From an uncultured Paracoccaceae bacterium (GTDB taxonomy: Bacteria; Pseudomonadota; Alphaproteobacteria; Rhodobacterales; Rhodobacteraceae), in contig CANLVD010000003.1 of assembly GCA_947494445.1 (NCBI GenBank), positions 1 to 64,000 on the forward strand: DNA of 64,000 nucleotides, written 5' to 3'. The notes below the pieces were generated by a model. That model saw only the letters and a program-made list of their open reading frames with translations. It ran no database searches and was not told the origin of the DNA. Position 1 is the stretch's first letter. Each line of letters opens with the position of its first letter. Below, one piece after another: positions 35,126 through 44,137 of the stretch. Made by a program: the position numbers and the translations under genes.

Positions 35126-36309
35126 TGTTTGTCGGCTTCTTTGCAAATCTGCGAGAGGCGAAACTGCCGGTCAGCCTGCGCGAATACCTGACCTTCCTTG
35201 AGGCCATGGGCCGGGGCGTGGTGATCTACGACATCGAGGAATTCTACTATCTGGCGCGCGCCAGCCTGATCAAGGACGAGCGTCACATCGACCGTTTCGA
35301 TCAGGTGTTTGCGCACAGTTTTGAGGGGATGGAAGCGGTGTCGGTTGCCGATCTGCTGGAGCGGGCGGAGATCCCGCAAGAGTGGATCGAGAGGCTGGCT
35401 GAAAAACATCTCAGCCCCGAGGAAAAGGCCGAGATCGAAGCGCTTGGCGGGTTCGAGAAACTGATGGAGACCCTGCGGGAGCGGCTGGCTGAGCAGGAAA
35501 AGCGTCATCAGGGCGGCTCGAAATGGATCGGGACGGCGGGAACCTCGCCTTTTGGGGCTTACGGCTATAATCCCGAGGGCATTCGCATCGGCCAGAAGGA
35601 AAGCCGCCATCAGCGGGCGGTGAAGGTCTGGGACAAGCGCGAGTTTCGCAATCTCGATGACAGTGTGGAACTGGGCACCCGCAACATCAAGGTGGCGCTG
35701 AAACGCCTGCGCCGCTGGGCGCGCGACGGGGCCGAGGAAGAGCTTGATCTGGGTGGCACGCTGCGGGCCACGGCCGAGCAGGGCTATCTGGATGTGAAAA
35801 CCCGGCCCGAGCGGCGCAACGCGGTCAAGGTGCTGTTGTTTCTGGATGTGGGCGGGTCGATGGACCCTTACATCAAGCTGGTCGAGGAGCTGTTCTCTGC
35901 CGCCAAGACAGAATTCAAACATCTGGAATATTACTACTTCCACAATTGCCTTTATGAAGGGGTCTGGAAGGACAACCGCAGACGCTGGACCGAGCAGATC
36001 CCGACGCTGGATGTGATGCGGACCTATGGTGCGGATTATAAGGCGATTTTTGTCGGCGACGCGTCCATGAGCCCCTATGAGATCGCCTATCCCGGTGGCG
36101 CGAACGAGCATTACAACGCTGAGGCCGGTTCGGTCTGGCTGACGCGGGTGCGTGAGAAATGGCCCGCCTCGATCTGGATCAATCCGGTCAAGCAAAGCCA
36201 TTGGGAATACACCCAGTCGATTGCCATGATCTCGCAGGTGTTCGAGGGGCAGATGTTCCCGATGACGCTGAAGGGGATCGAAGCCTCCATGCGGGAGCTT
36301 GGGCGCTAA
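35125..36309 (+). CDS. VWA-domain protein, CoxE-like partner of MoxR
   Basis: This 394-residue protein has a helical N-terminal region with many charged residues (about 90-150), then a VWA domain in the C-terminal half. The MIDAS loop reads FLDVGGSMDPY near residue 240, a D-x-G-x-S form in place of the common D-x-S-x-S. YYFHNCLYEGVW and FVGDASMSPYEI complete the fold. It likely recruits clients for the MoxR ATPase of the same operon. The ATG at 35125 is set by the overlap with the small gene; a longer frame upstream is not used. Confidence 0.88.
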   Translation: MFVGFFANLREAKLPVSLREYLTFLEAMGRGVVIYDIEEFYYLARASLIKDERHIDRFDQVFAHSFEGMEAVSVADLLERAEIPQEWIERLAEKHLSPEEKAEIEALGGFEKLMETLRERLAEQEKRHQGGSKWIGTAGTSPFGAYGYNPEGIRIGQKESRHQRAVKVWDKREFRNLDDSVELGTRNIKVALKRLRRWARDGAEEELDLGGTLRATAEQGYLDVKTRPERRNAVKVLLFLDVGGSMDPYIKLVEELFSAAKTEFKHLEYYYFHNCLYEGVWKDNRRRWTEQIPTLDVMRTYGADYKAIFVGDASMSPYEIAYPGGANEHYNAEAGSVWLTRVREKWPASIWINPVKQSHWEYTQSIAMISQVFEGQMFPMTLKGIEASMRELGR

Positions 36310-36311
36310 GC

Positions 36312-37451
36312 ATGACGCGGCCTCTGGATGATATCCGCGTGATCGAATTTGCAGGGCTGGGACCGGCCCCGTTTGCCGGGCAGTTGCTGGGTGATCTGGG
36401 GGCTGATGTGGTGATCATCGACCGGCCCAGACGCGGTGCTGTGTCGCTGGAGCACAGCGTGGAACGGCGGGGCAAACGCTCGGTCGTGCTGGATCTGAAA
36501 GACCCCGAAGGTGTGGCACTTGCGCGGCGGCTGGTGGCCGGTGCGGATGTTCTGATCGAGGGGTTGCGGCCCGGCGTGATGGAACGGCTGGGGCTGGGAC
36601 CTGAGGTGTGCCGCGCGGATCATCCCGGGCTGATCTACGGACGTATGACCGGCTGGGGACAGACCGGCCCATGGGCGCAGATGGCAGGCCATGACATCAC
36701 CTATATCGCGCTCACCGGTGCGCTGCATGCGATGGGTGAGGCGGGCAGGCCGCCCTCACCGCCGCTCAATCTGGTGGGTGATTTCGGCGGCGGGTCGATG
36801 ATGCTGGTGATGGGCATTCTGAGCGCGCTGCATGCGCGTGGTCGTAGCGGCAAGGGTGCAGTGATCGATGCAGCCATTCTGGATGGCACGAATGCTCTGA
36901 TGGGCATGATGCAATCCTGGAGTGCTGCCGGACGCTGGTCAGAGGCGCGGGCGAGCAACATTCTGGATGGGTCCGCACCCTATTATCGCTGCTACGCGAC
37001 CAGTGACGCGCGCTATGTCGCCGTTGGCGCGATCGAGGCGCAGTTTCTGGCGGCCTTGCTGGAAAGGCTGGGCATTTCGGCCGAGGTCTATGGCGATCAG
37101 CATGACGTGGCGGAACACCCACGGCAAACGGCGTTGCTGGAAGGCGTGTTCGCGACGCGAACCATGGCTGATTGGGCTGCGCATTTCGAGGGGACGGATG
37201 CCTGTGTTGCGCCGGTGCTCACTCTGGCCGAGGCGGCGGAGCATCCTCAGCAGATGGCCCGTGATGCATTCGTCAGGGCAGGCGGTATGACCCATCCGGG
37301 CGTTGTGCCGGTGTTTGATGGCGCGGCTTATGCGCCGGTGACGGATGTGGCGCGTGATGGTGCGGATACGCGTGGCGTTTTGCAGGAATTGGGCCTGAGC
37401 GCGGAGGAGATCGACGCGCTGCTGGCTGCCGGGACGATCAGATGCGCCTGA
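36312..37451 (+). CDS. CaiB/BaiF family, alpha-methylacyl-CoA racemase-like
   Basis: This 379-residue class III CoA-transferase-fold protein has EFAGLGPAPFAGQLLGDLGA at the start and the racemase-type residues in GHDITYIALTG and NLVGDFGGG. In alpha-methylacyl-CoA racemase, His and Asp from exactly these two motifs do the chemistry, so racemase activity is more likely than CoA transfer. It begins two bases after the VWA stop and its end overlaps the monooxygenase by 10 bases. The pair could serve fatty-acid or sterol side-chain breakdown. Confidence 0.85.
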   Translation: MTRPLDDIRVIEFAGLGPAPFAGQLLGDLGADVVIIDRPRRGAVSLEHSVERRGKRSVVLDLKDPEGVALARRLVAGADVLIEGLRPGVMERLGLGPEVCRADHPGLIYGRMTGWGQTGPWAQMAGHDITYIALTGALHAMGEAGRPPSPPLNLVGDFGGGSMMLVMGILSALHARGRSGKGAVIDAAILDGTNALMGMMQSWSAAGRWSEARASNILDGSAPYYRCYATSDARYVAVGAIEAQFLAALLERLGISAEVYGDQHDVAEHPRQTALLEGVFATRTMADWAAHFEGTDACVAPVLTLAEAAEHPQQMARDAFVRAGGMTHPGVVPVFDGAAYAPVTDVARDGADTRGVLQELGLSAEEIDALLAAGTIRCA

Positions 37452-38623
37452 AGGAACGTCCTATCGCAATCGTCGGTGCCGGGATCGGCGGGGCGGCGGC
37501 GGCCTTGGCGCTTGCAATGCGGGGTGCCCGGGTTGAGGTCTTCGAGCAGGCCCGCGAGATTGAGGAGGTTGGTGCCGGGCTGCAGATCGGGCCCAACGGG
37601 GTGAAAGTGCTGGACCGGCTTGGGGTGCGCCAGCAGGTGCTGGGGCAGGCAAACCGGCCTGAAGCTGTGGCGCTGAGGCGTTTTACCTCCGGACAAGAGG
37701 TTGCGCGCGTGCCTTTTGGAGCAAAGGCGGTCGACCGTTGGGGTGCGCCGATGGCCCAGATCCACCGCGCGGACCTGCTGGATGTTCTGGCTCGTCAGGC
37801 TGTGGATTGTGGTGCGGAATTTGTCACCGATGCACAGGTCACAGGCGTGCAGCGCGACGGTCGGGAAGCGGTTTTACAGGGAGAGGAAACTCTGGGACGT
37901 TTTGATCTTGTGATTGGAGCCGACGGGTTGAAATCGACCATACGCAGTTTTGTGACCGGCGCGCATGAGCCTGTGTTTTCCGGGCAGGTCGCCTGGCGCG
38001 CGCTTGTCGCGTTGGAGGTCGGTGATCTTGACCAGTCGTTGACCCATGTGTTTCTGGGCAGCGGGTTGCATGTTGTGGTCTATCCACTGAAAACGCGGGG
38101 CGTGTGGAACCTTGTTGCTGTTCGGCAGGGACGCGGGGCCGTTGCGGAGGACTGGCGGCTGCGCGGTGATCCGGTTGAGTATAGAGACACCTTTTCAATG
38201 GCATGCCCGGAATTGCTCACGTTGCTTGAAGCGGCTGATGCGCCGCTCAGCTGGGGCCTTTACACGCACGCACCACTGGAGAGTTGGGTCAATGGGCCCG
38301 TGGCGCTGTTGGGCGATGCCTGCCATCCTATGCTGCCGTTTCTGGCGCAGGGCGCGACCATGGCACTGGAGGACGCTTATGTGCTGGCAGCGCTTTTGGA
38401 CAACGGCCCGCAAGCGGAGGCATTGGCAAAATATCAGGCACGTCGGCTGCCGCGCACGGCGCGTGTGCAGGCGGCTTCGGCCCGGAACGCGAACATTTAT
38501 CATGCCCGTTGGCCAGTATCAGCCGCGATTGGCCTGGGCATGGGGGCAGTGGCGCGCTTTTCCCAAGGCGGATTGGCTGGGCAGTTCGACTGGCTTTACG
38601 GGGCTGATGAGACGTTATTCTGA
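37442..38623 (+). CDS. FAD-dependent monooxygenase, salicylate hydroxylase-like
   Basis: This 393-residue class A flavoprotein monooxygenase has the dinucleotide fold VGAGIGGAAAALAL, the second FAD/NADH motif GADGLKSTIR and GDACHPMLPFLAQGA. It should hydroxylate an aromatic ring with NAD(P)H and oxygen; salicylate or 3-hydroxybenzoate types are nearest, but the substrate cannot be told. Its start overlaps the racemase-like gene. Four bases separate its stop from that of xthA on the other strand. Confidence 0.85.
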   Translation: MRLKERPIAIVGAGIGGAAAALALAMRGARVEVFEQAREIEEVGAGLQIGPNGVKVLDRLGVRQQVLGQANRPEAVALRRFTSGQEVARVPFGAKAVDRWGAPMAQIHRADLLDVLARQAVDCGAEFVTDAQVTGVQRDGREAVLQGEETLGRFDLVIGADGLKSTIRSFVTGAHEPVFSGQVAWRALVALEVGDLDQSLTHVFLGSGLHVVVYPLKTRGVWNLVAVRQGRGAVAEDWRLRGDPVEYRDTFSMACPELLTLLEAADAPLSWGLYTHAPLESWVNGPVALLGDACHPMLPFLAQGATMALEDAYVLAALLDNGPQAEALAKYQARRLPRTARVQAASARNANIYHARWPVSAAIGLGMGAVARFSQGGLAGQFDWLYGADETLF

Positions 38624-38627
38624 GCGC

Positions 38628-39407
38628 TCAGGCCGCCAGACTCACCCAGATCGGCACGTGATCTGACGGCTTTTCACGGCCGCGGATCGCCACGTCGATT
38701 TCACAGGTTTCCAGCAGATCGGCGGCCTGCGGGGTGAGCAGGAAGTGATCGATGCGGATGCCGTCGTTGCGGTTCCAGGCACCGGCCTGATAATCCCAGA
38801 ATGTGTAGGTCTCGGGCGCGTGGCTTGTTGCGCGCAGGGCCTCCGTGAACCCCAGATTGAGGATGCGCCGCCATGCGGCCCGGCTTTCGGGGCGGAAGAG
38901 CGCGTCGTCTTTCCAGGCCTCGGGACGGGCGGCGTCTTCGGGCTGGGGGATGATGTTGAAATCACCGCAGATGAGTGCCGGTTCTTCCAACTCAAGCAGG
39001 GCTTTGGCGCGGGTGTGGAGACGGTCCATGAAGGACAGTTTATAGTCATATTTCGGGCCCGGCGCAGGGTTGCCGTTGGGCAGGTACATACCGCAGACCC
39101 GCACAGGGGTATCGCCCATGACGGTTGCTTCGATCCAGCGGGCCTGTTCGTCTGTATCATCTCCGGGCAGACCACGCGTGACATCTTCCAGAGGCAGTTT
39201 TGACAGGATCGCAACGCCGTTGAAGCCCTTCTGGCCGTGGGTTTCGACGATATATCCCATGTCCTCGAAAAGCTCTCGGGGGAAGTTTTCATCGATGGAT
39301 TTGATCTCCTGCAGGCAGGCGACATCGGGTTTGGCCTCTTCCAGCCAGTCGGTCAGTGCGCCGATGCGGGCCTTGATGCCGTTGATGTTGAAAGAGGCGA
39401 TTTTCAT
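38628..39407 (-). CDS. xthA: Exodeoxyribonuclease III
   Basis: This 259-residue AP endonuclease/3' exonuclease has SFNINGIKAR, the metal ligand in LQEIKS, GDFNI and the catalytic SDH near the C-terminus. It repairs abasic sites in base excision repair. Length is normal. It diverges from the sulfotransferase-like gene across about 70 bases that must hold both promoters. Confidence 0.94.
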   Translation of the reverse strand: MKIASFNINGIKARIGALTDWLEEAKPDVACLQEIKSIDENFPRELFEDMGYIVETHGQKGFNGVAILSKLPLEDVTRGLPGDDTDEQARWIEATVMGDTPVRVCGMYLPNGNPAPGPKYDYKLSFMDRLHTRAKALLELEEPALICGDFNIIPQPEDAARPEAWKDDALFRPESRAAWRRILNLGFTEALRATSHAPETYTFWDYQAGAWNRNDGIRIDHFLLTPQAADLLETCEIDVAIRGREKPSDHVPIWVSLAA

Positions 39408-39475
39408 GGGTCTGCTCCGCAGGGTTTGGCTTCGTGATTAATCCACCCTTAAGCGGGAGAATGCAATCTTGCATC

Positions 39476-40351
39476 ATGGTCCAGATCGTCAAAGTCTTTG
39501 GGGAACGCAACACCGGCACGCGGGCAGCGATCCGGATGCTCAGACAATTGCCGGAGGTCGCGCAGCGGATTGATCCGATGGTGCCGGTCAGGGGCAACGA
39601 CGCGCTGGAGGCGGCCATTCGGGCACAGTTTCGCGGGCAGTGGCGCAAGCTGTATCTGGCAGCTGCCGGTCATGACCCGTCAGCGCGGGCAACTGGCAAT
39701 GATCCGTGGAAACACAGCGTGCCGATGCTGAGTGACGGGATGGTTGCGGCCCGGATGACAGCACTTTTCATGGTGCGAGACCCCTATTCCTGGGCGCTGG
39801 CGCTGGCGCGCAGACCATACCACATGAAAGGACCACGGCCTGAGAGTTTTGAGGGGTTTCTGACGCGCCCCTGGATGTCGGAACCCCGCGAAGGGGTAGA
39901 GCCGGTGCTGGCAAGCCCGGTGATGCTGTGGTCGCGCAAGCTGGCAGGCTACCGGTCATTCATCGGGCAGGCGACCTGCGAGGGGCTGGGCACCGCGGTC
40001 TTGCAGTTTGAGCACTTCATTGCAGATCCCGTGGCGGAACTGACTGGCGCGCTGGTGCAGGCAGGGCTGCAACCGTCGCGCGCGTTGCAGCAGGTGTCCG
40101 AGACCAAGGGGCGCGGCACGCTGGCTGAAAAGCAGGCCTATTACGGGCGGGCTGAATGGCTGAACTTGCTGACGCGCAGCAATGTCGAGGCGATCAGCAC
40201 CCAGATCAATTGGGATCTGGCAGAGCAGTTCGGATACAGGCCTTTGACTTCAGGCGATTTTCCAGAAGAGTTGAGCCCTCATTGGGCGGCAGCGCGTGAT
40301 GCGCTGCTCAGCCGGTCACATCGAGAAGGACGTGCCGCATCCGCAGCTTGA
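39476..40351 (+). CDS. Sulfotransferase-like P-loop protein
   Basis: This protein of about 291 residues opens with VFGERNTGTRAAIRMLRQ, which resembles the PAPS-binding loop of sulfotransferases, and has FMVRDPYSWALALARRPYH, like their second PAPS motif. No acceptor can be predicted. The start is uncertain: ATG 39476 puts the loop at residue 6, while ATG 39461 lies right after GGGAGA. The last 36 bases overlap erpA on the opposite strand. Confidence 0.65.
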   Translation: MVQIVKVFGERNTGTRAAIRMLRQLPEVAQRIDPMVPVRGNDALEAAIRAQFRGQWRKLYLAAAGHDPSARATGNDPWKHSVPMLSDGMVAARMTALFMVRDPYSWALALARRPYHMKGPRPESFEGFLTRPWMSEPREGVEPVLASPVMLWSRKLAGYRSFIGQATCEGLGTAVLQFEHFIADPVAELTGALVQAGLQPSRALQQVSETKGRGTLAEKQAYYGRAEWLNLLTRSNVEAISTQINWDLAEQFGYRPLTSGDFPEELSPHWAAARDALLSRSHREGRAASAA

Positions 40352-40651
40352 GGTCGCGTTGGGATTGTCGATCACGAAACGTGCGCCGATCAACTCTTGC
40401 GTGAAATCGATCACGGCGTTGCTCAAGAAAGGCAGGGAAACCGGGTCGATCAGGACTTTCGCGCCGTCTTTTTCCAGCACGAGGTCATCTTCGGCGGCTG
40501 TGTCTTCAAGCTTGATCTCATACTGAAAGCCCGAGCAACCGCCGCCTTCAACCGCCACGCGCAGGCATTGGTCAGAGCCTGCATCGGATGCAATTTCGCT
40601 GAGCCGCGCAAAGGCGCGATCCGTTACTTTTGGCGGCAGGGCAAGGTCCAT
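40316..40651 (-). CDS. erpA: Iron-sulfur cluster insertion protein ErpA/HesB type
   Basis: This 111-residue A-type carrier has the three conserved cysteines C39 (GGGCSGFQY), C103 and C105 (SCGCGTSF). It receives an Fe-S cluster from the scaffold and passes it to target enzymes. IscA or SufA are alternatives of the same fold; a lone gene without isc or suf neighbours fits ErpA. It diverges from the dGTPase gene by about 80 bases. Confidence 0.9.
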   Translation of the reverse strand: MDLALPPKVTDRAFARLSEIASDAGSDQCLRVAVEGGGCSGFQYEIKLEDTAAEDDLVLEKDGAKVLIDPVSLPFLSNAVIDFTQELIGARFVIDNPNATSSCGCGTSFSM

Positions 40652-40730
40652 CTTTCAACCGATCCTCTCATGGGGTAGCGTGAAAGATGTAAGGCAGGAC
40701 AGGCCTTCCAACAAGGGCAAAGACAAAATC

Positions 40731-41897
40731 ATGCTGGCAGCATATGCGACCGATCAGGCGAAAAGCCGGGGGCGGCTGGTGGGTGAGCGCGAATCGGCGC
40801 ATCGCTCGGCGTTTCAGAGAGACCGGGACAGGATCATCCATGCCTCGGCGTTTCGGCGGCTGAAACACAAGACGCAGGTGTTTGTTGAGCATGAGGGTGA
40901 TTACTACCGCACCCGCCTGACCCATTCGATCGAGGTGGCGCAAGTGGCGCGCACGCTGAGCAGCGCACTGAACCTGCAAGGCGAGCTGACGGAGGCGATC
41001 GCGCTGGCCCATGATCTGGGTCATCCCCCTTTTGGCCACACAGGCGAGGATGCATTGCAGGCTGCCATGGCCCCGTATGGCGGGTTCGATCACAACGCAC
41101 AGGCCATTCGGATCGTCACGGCCCTTGAGCAGCATTACGCGGATTTCGACGGGCTGAACCTGACATGGGAAACGCTTGAAGGGATTGCCAAGCACAATGG
41201 TCCGGTCATTGGCGATGTGCCCTATGCGCTGGCCGATTACAACGCGTCCCATGATCTGGAACTGGCGACACATGCCAGTGCCGAGGCGCAGGCGGCCGCG
41301 ATCTCGGACGATATTGCCTATAACAATCATGACCTTGCCGATGGATTGCGAGCCGGTGTGATCACGCTGGAGCAGGTCAGCGCGCTGCCGCTGGTGCGCG
41401 ATTGCTTTGCCCGCGTGGACGAGTTGTACCCGGGGCTGGAGGCGTCGCGGCGTCAACATGAGGCGTTGCGGCGGCTTTTTGGTGCGATGGTCGAGGATGT
41501 GCTGGCAACGAGCCGGGTGCTGCTGGAGCAATCGGGTGCGCAATCGGTGGAGGACATCCGCGCGCTTGATCATTCGGTAATCCGCTTTTCCGAACAGATG
41601 TTTGGCCAGTTGAAGGAGATCCGGGCATTTCTGTTCGAGCACATGTACCGCCACTGGCAGGTGCGGCGGATGCGCCAGAAGGCATCGACGATTGTATCGG
41701 AGCTGTTCACATCGTTCTTTGAGGATCCGTTTCTGCTGCCACCTGAGTGGCGCGCACAGGCCAATTCGGATGATCTGACGGTGCGGGCGCGGGTGATCTC
41801 GGATTATATCTCGGGCATGACCGACCGGTTTGCCTTGCAGGAGCATTTCGAGATTCGCGATCCGGCAACGCCTGCCTTGAGCAAAGCCAACCTCTGA
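40731..41897 (+). CDS. dgt: dGTP triphosphohydrolase-like HD protein
   Basis: This 388-residue HD-domain protein has RLTHSIEVAQVA, AHDLGHPPFGHTGE and the later ISDDIAYNNHDL, the metal-binding set of dNTP triphosphohydrolases. It should cut dGTP or other dNTPs to the nucleoside and triphosphate. I use ATG 40731, which gives the usual short N-terminus before RGRLVGERESAHRS; GTG 40680 is in frame but less likely. ErpA and argS are its neighbours. Confidence 0.88.
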   Translation: MLAAYATDQAKSRGRLVGERESAHRSAFQRDRDRIIHASAFRRLKHKTQVFVEHEGDYYRTRLTHSIEVAQVARTLSSALNLQGELTEAIALAHDLGHPPFGHTGEDALQAAMAPYGGFDHNAQAIRIVTALEQHYADFDGLNLTWETLEGIAKHNGPVIGDVPYALADYNASHDLELATHASAEAQAAAISDDIAYNNHDLADGLRAGVITLEQVSALPLVRDCFARVDELYPGLEASRRQHEALRRLFGAMVEDVLATSRVLLEQSGAQSVEDIRALDHSVIRFSEQMFGQLKEIRAFLFEHMYRHWQVRRMRQKASTIVSELFTSFFEDPFLLPPEWRAQANSDDLTVRARVISDYISGMTDRFALQEHFEIRDPATPALSKANL

Positions 41898-41999
41898 GGT
41901 GCCAATTCTCACAGCATTGTCTTCGTGCTGCCCTAAAGTCGTCACCAGAGGGCGGTGAGGTGCTCTTGTATTGTAGCGACAGCCAATCAAGGTGACGAT

Positions 42000-42191
42000 G
42001 TGGGAAAAGTTAGTTTTGTTGAATTTGAACGTATGTGTGAGCCGGCACGGGGCGTGACGCCTGAGCAATTCGAGGCGATGATCCATCCTGAAACCGGTGC
42101 TGACCGGGTCAGGGACGAGCGCTCCGGCAGGGTTGAGAACAAGATCAGCCTGGCGCCGATGGGCAATCTTTTGCGGATGGCCGCCAGTTAA
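42000..42191 (+). CDS. Small hypothetical protein
   Basis: A 63-residue frame starts at GTG 42000, four bases after AAGGTGA. The product is soluble and charged (FVEFERMCEPARG, PEQFEAMIHPETG). An ATG at 41955 would add 15 residues without an SD. I do not recognise it, and it could be a chance frame in the dgt-argS gap. Confidence 0.35.
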   Translation: MGKVSFVEFERMCEPARGVTPEQFEAMIHPETGADRVRDERSGRVENKISLAPMGNLLRMAAS

Positions 42192-42237
42192 CTTCGATAC
42201 GGTTGTGTGAGGCATCCTGCAGCGGTTGGGGTAATCC

Positions 42238-42266
42238 TTGACAGGCTTTGCATCACCGGGTCTTTG
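42238..42266 (+). promoter_or_regulatory. Candidate argS promoter
   Basis: TTGACA at 42238-42243 matches the -35 consensus fully. Seventeen bases later TCTTTG (42261-42266) is a poor -10 box and lies within the left arm of the inverted repeat at 42259-42291. Confidence 0.4.
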
Positions 42267-42291
42267 CGCGTAAAGAACACGCGCAAAGACC
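42259..42291. promoter_or_regulatory. Perfect 12-bp inverted repeat in the argS leader
   Basis: GGTCTTTGCGCG (42259-42270) and CGCGCAAAGACC (42280-42291) are exact reverse complements around nine bases. The right arm ends 19 bases before the argS ATG. There is no T-run, so it is not a simple terminator. It may be an operator over the -10 region or a leader hairpin. Confidence 0.75.
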
Positions 42292-42310
42292 GAAGCCGAA
42301 AGCTGCAGAC

Positions 42311-44053
42311 ATGAATGTTTTCTCCGACATCAGGGCGCTGGTCCTGACAAGCCTTGACGCCCTTGAAGCCGCTGGCACGCTGCCTGCCGGTCTGGACCGC
42401 AGCAATGTGGCGGTCGAGCCGCCGCGTGACGCGGCCCATGGCGATATGGCGACCAATGCGGCCATGGTGCTGGCAAAGCCCGCGCGCAGCAATCCGCGCG
42501 CCTTGGCCGAGGCTTTGGCGCCTGTGCTGGCGGCTGACCCACGGGTGCTGTCTGCCGATGTGGCCGGACCGGGCTTTCTGAACCTGCGGCTGGATCCGTC
42601 TGTCTGGCTGGCTGTTGTGCCTGAGGCGCTTGGCAAGGGCGCAGGTTTTGGCCGCTCCACCATGGGGGCGGGTGCCAAGGTTAATGTCGAATATGTCTCG
42701 GCCAACCCGACCGGTCCGCTGCATGTGGGCCATACAAGGGGGGCCGTTTTTGGCGATGCACTGGCGGGTCTGCTGGATTTCGCAGGCTTTGAGGTGACGC
42801 GTGAGTACTATATCAACGATGGTGGCGCGCAGGTCGATACGCTCGCCCGGTCCGTATATCTGCGGTATCTTGAGGCCCACGGCAGGGCCGTTGAGTTTCC
42901 CGATGGAACCTACCCGGGCGATTATCTCGTGCCGGTGGGGCAGGCCCTGAAAGACAAGGTCGGGGACGCATTTGTCGAGGCATCCGAAGACGTCTGGCTG
43001 GAAGGTGTGCGGGAGTTTGCGACCGACGCGATGCTTGACCTGATCCGTGATGATCTGGCCCAGTTGGGTGTGAAAATGGATGTCTGGTTCTCGGAAAAAT
43101 CGCTTTATGGCACGGGCCGTATTGAGGCAGCCCTGAAGGATCTTGAGGACAAGGGCTTGATCTATGAGGGTGTGCTGGAGCCGCCCAAGGGTAAGACGCC
43201 CGAAGATTGGGAGCCGCGGGAGCAGACCCTGTTCCGCTCGACCAGTCATGGCGACGATGTAGACCGGCCCGTCAAGAAGTCCGACGGGGCCTGGACCTAT
43301 TTCGCGCCTGACATTGCCTATCACTATGACAAGGTAACCCGGGGCTTTGATGCGCTGATTGATGTTTTTGGCGCGGATCACGGCGGCTATGTCAAACGGA
43401 TGAAGGCAGCCGTGTCGGCCCTTTCAGACGGCAAGGTGCCGCTTGATATCAAGCTGACGCAACTGGTGAAGCTTTACAAGAATGGCGAGCCGTTCAAGAT
43501 GTCGAAACGGGCAGGCACTTTCGTGACCCTGCGCGATGTCGTCGAGCAGGTGGGGCCGGACGTGACCCGCTTCGTGATGCTGACACGCAAAAACGATGCG
43601 CCGCTTGATTTCGATTTCGACAAGGCGATGGAGCAATCCAAGGACAATCCGGTGTTTTACGTGCAATACGCGCATGCCCGGGCGCATTCCGTGGCCAAGC
43701 GGGGTGCACAGGACGGGTTTGACGTAAGCGATGCGGCCCTTGCAGGCGCTGATCTTGCACCGCTGAGCCATGCATCCGAGATGGAATTGCTGCGCAAACT
43801 GGCAGAATGGCCACGTCTGGTGGAGGCAGCAGCACAAAGCCACGAGCCGCACCGGGTGGCGTTTTATCTGTATGATCTGGCCAGTGCGTTTCACAGCCTT
43901 CAGCATCAGGGCAAGATCGATCCTGACCTGCGCTTCGTGCGCACAGATGCTCCGCAAGCAACGAAGGCGCGATTGGCGCTGGTGCGTGCGGTTGCGGTTG
44001 TGATCGCCTCAGGTCTTGGTATTCTGGGCGTAACCCCGGCGGATGAGATGTAA
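42311..44053 (+). CDS. argS: Arginyl-tRNA synthetase
   Basis: This 580-residue class I synthetase has an N-terminal Add-1 domain, the HIGH-type motif [10 protein letters not shown] near residue 140, KMSKRAG as the KMSKS loop and a C-terminal DALR anticodon-binding domain ([13 protein letters not shown]). It charges tRNA-Arg. I start at ATG 42311 because the Add-1 domain begins with [10 protein letters not shown]; longer in-frame starts at 42248 would run through the inverted repeat. The SPOR gene follows after 84 bases. Confidence 0.95.
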   Translation: MNVFSDIRALVLTSLDALEAAGTLPAGLDRSNVAVEPPRDAAHGDMATNAAMVLAKPARSNPRALAEALAPVLAADPRVLSADVAGPGFLNLRLDPSVWLAVVPEALGKGAGFGRSTMGAGAKVNVEYVSANPTGPLHVGHTRGAVFGDALAGLLDFAGFEVTREYYINDGGAQVDTLARSVYLRYLEAHGRAVEFPDGTYPGDYLVPVGQALKDKVGDAFVEASEDVWLEGVREFATDAMLDLIRDDLAQLGVKMDVWFSEKSLYGTGRIEAALKDLEDKGLIYEGVLEPPKGKTPEDWEPREQTLFRSTSHGDDVDRPVKKSDGAWTYFAPDIAYHYDKVTRGFDALIDVFGADHGGYVKRMKAAVSALSDGKVPLDIKLTQLVKLYKNGEPFKMSKRAGTFVTLRDVVEQVGPDVTRFVMLTRKNDAPLDFDFDKAMEQSKDNPVFYVQYAHARAHSVAKRGAQDGFDVSDAALAGADLAPLSHASEMELLRKLAEWPRLVEAAAQSHEPHRVAFYLYDLASAFHSLQHQGKIDPDLRFVRTDAPQATKARLALVRAVAVVIASGLGILGVTPADEM

Positions 44054-44137
44054 ATCTCTCGCTAACAATCATAACATTTCGGGGTTGGAGCAGACGCGGA
44101 CACAAGATACAGTGTTCACAGACAAGGCAGAGACCCT

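Noticed and set aside
36159-36311. CoA-transferase-family gene starting inside the VWA gene
   Set aside because: The extra residues match no family; ATG 36312 gives the normal N-terminus.
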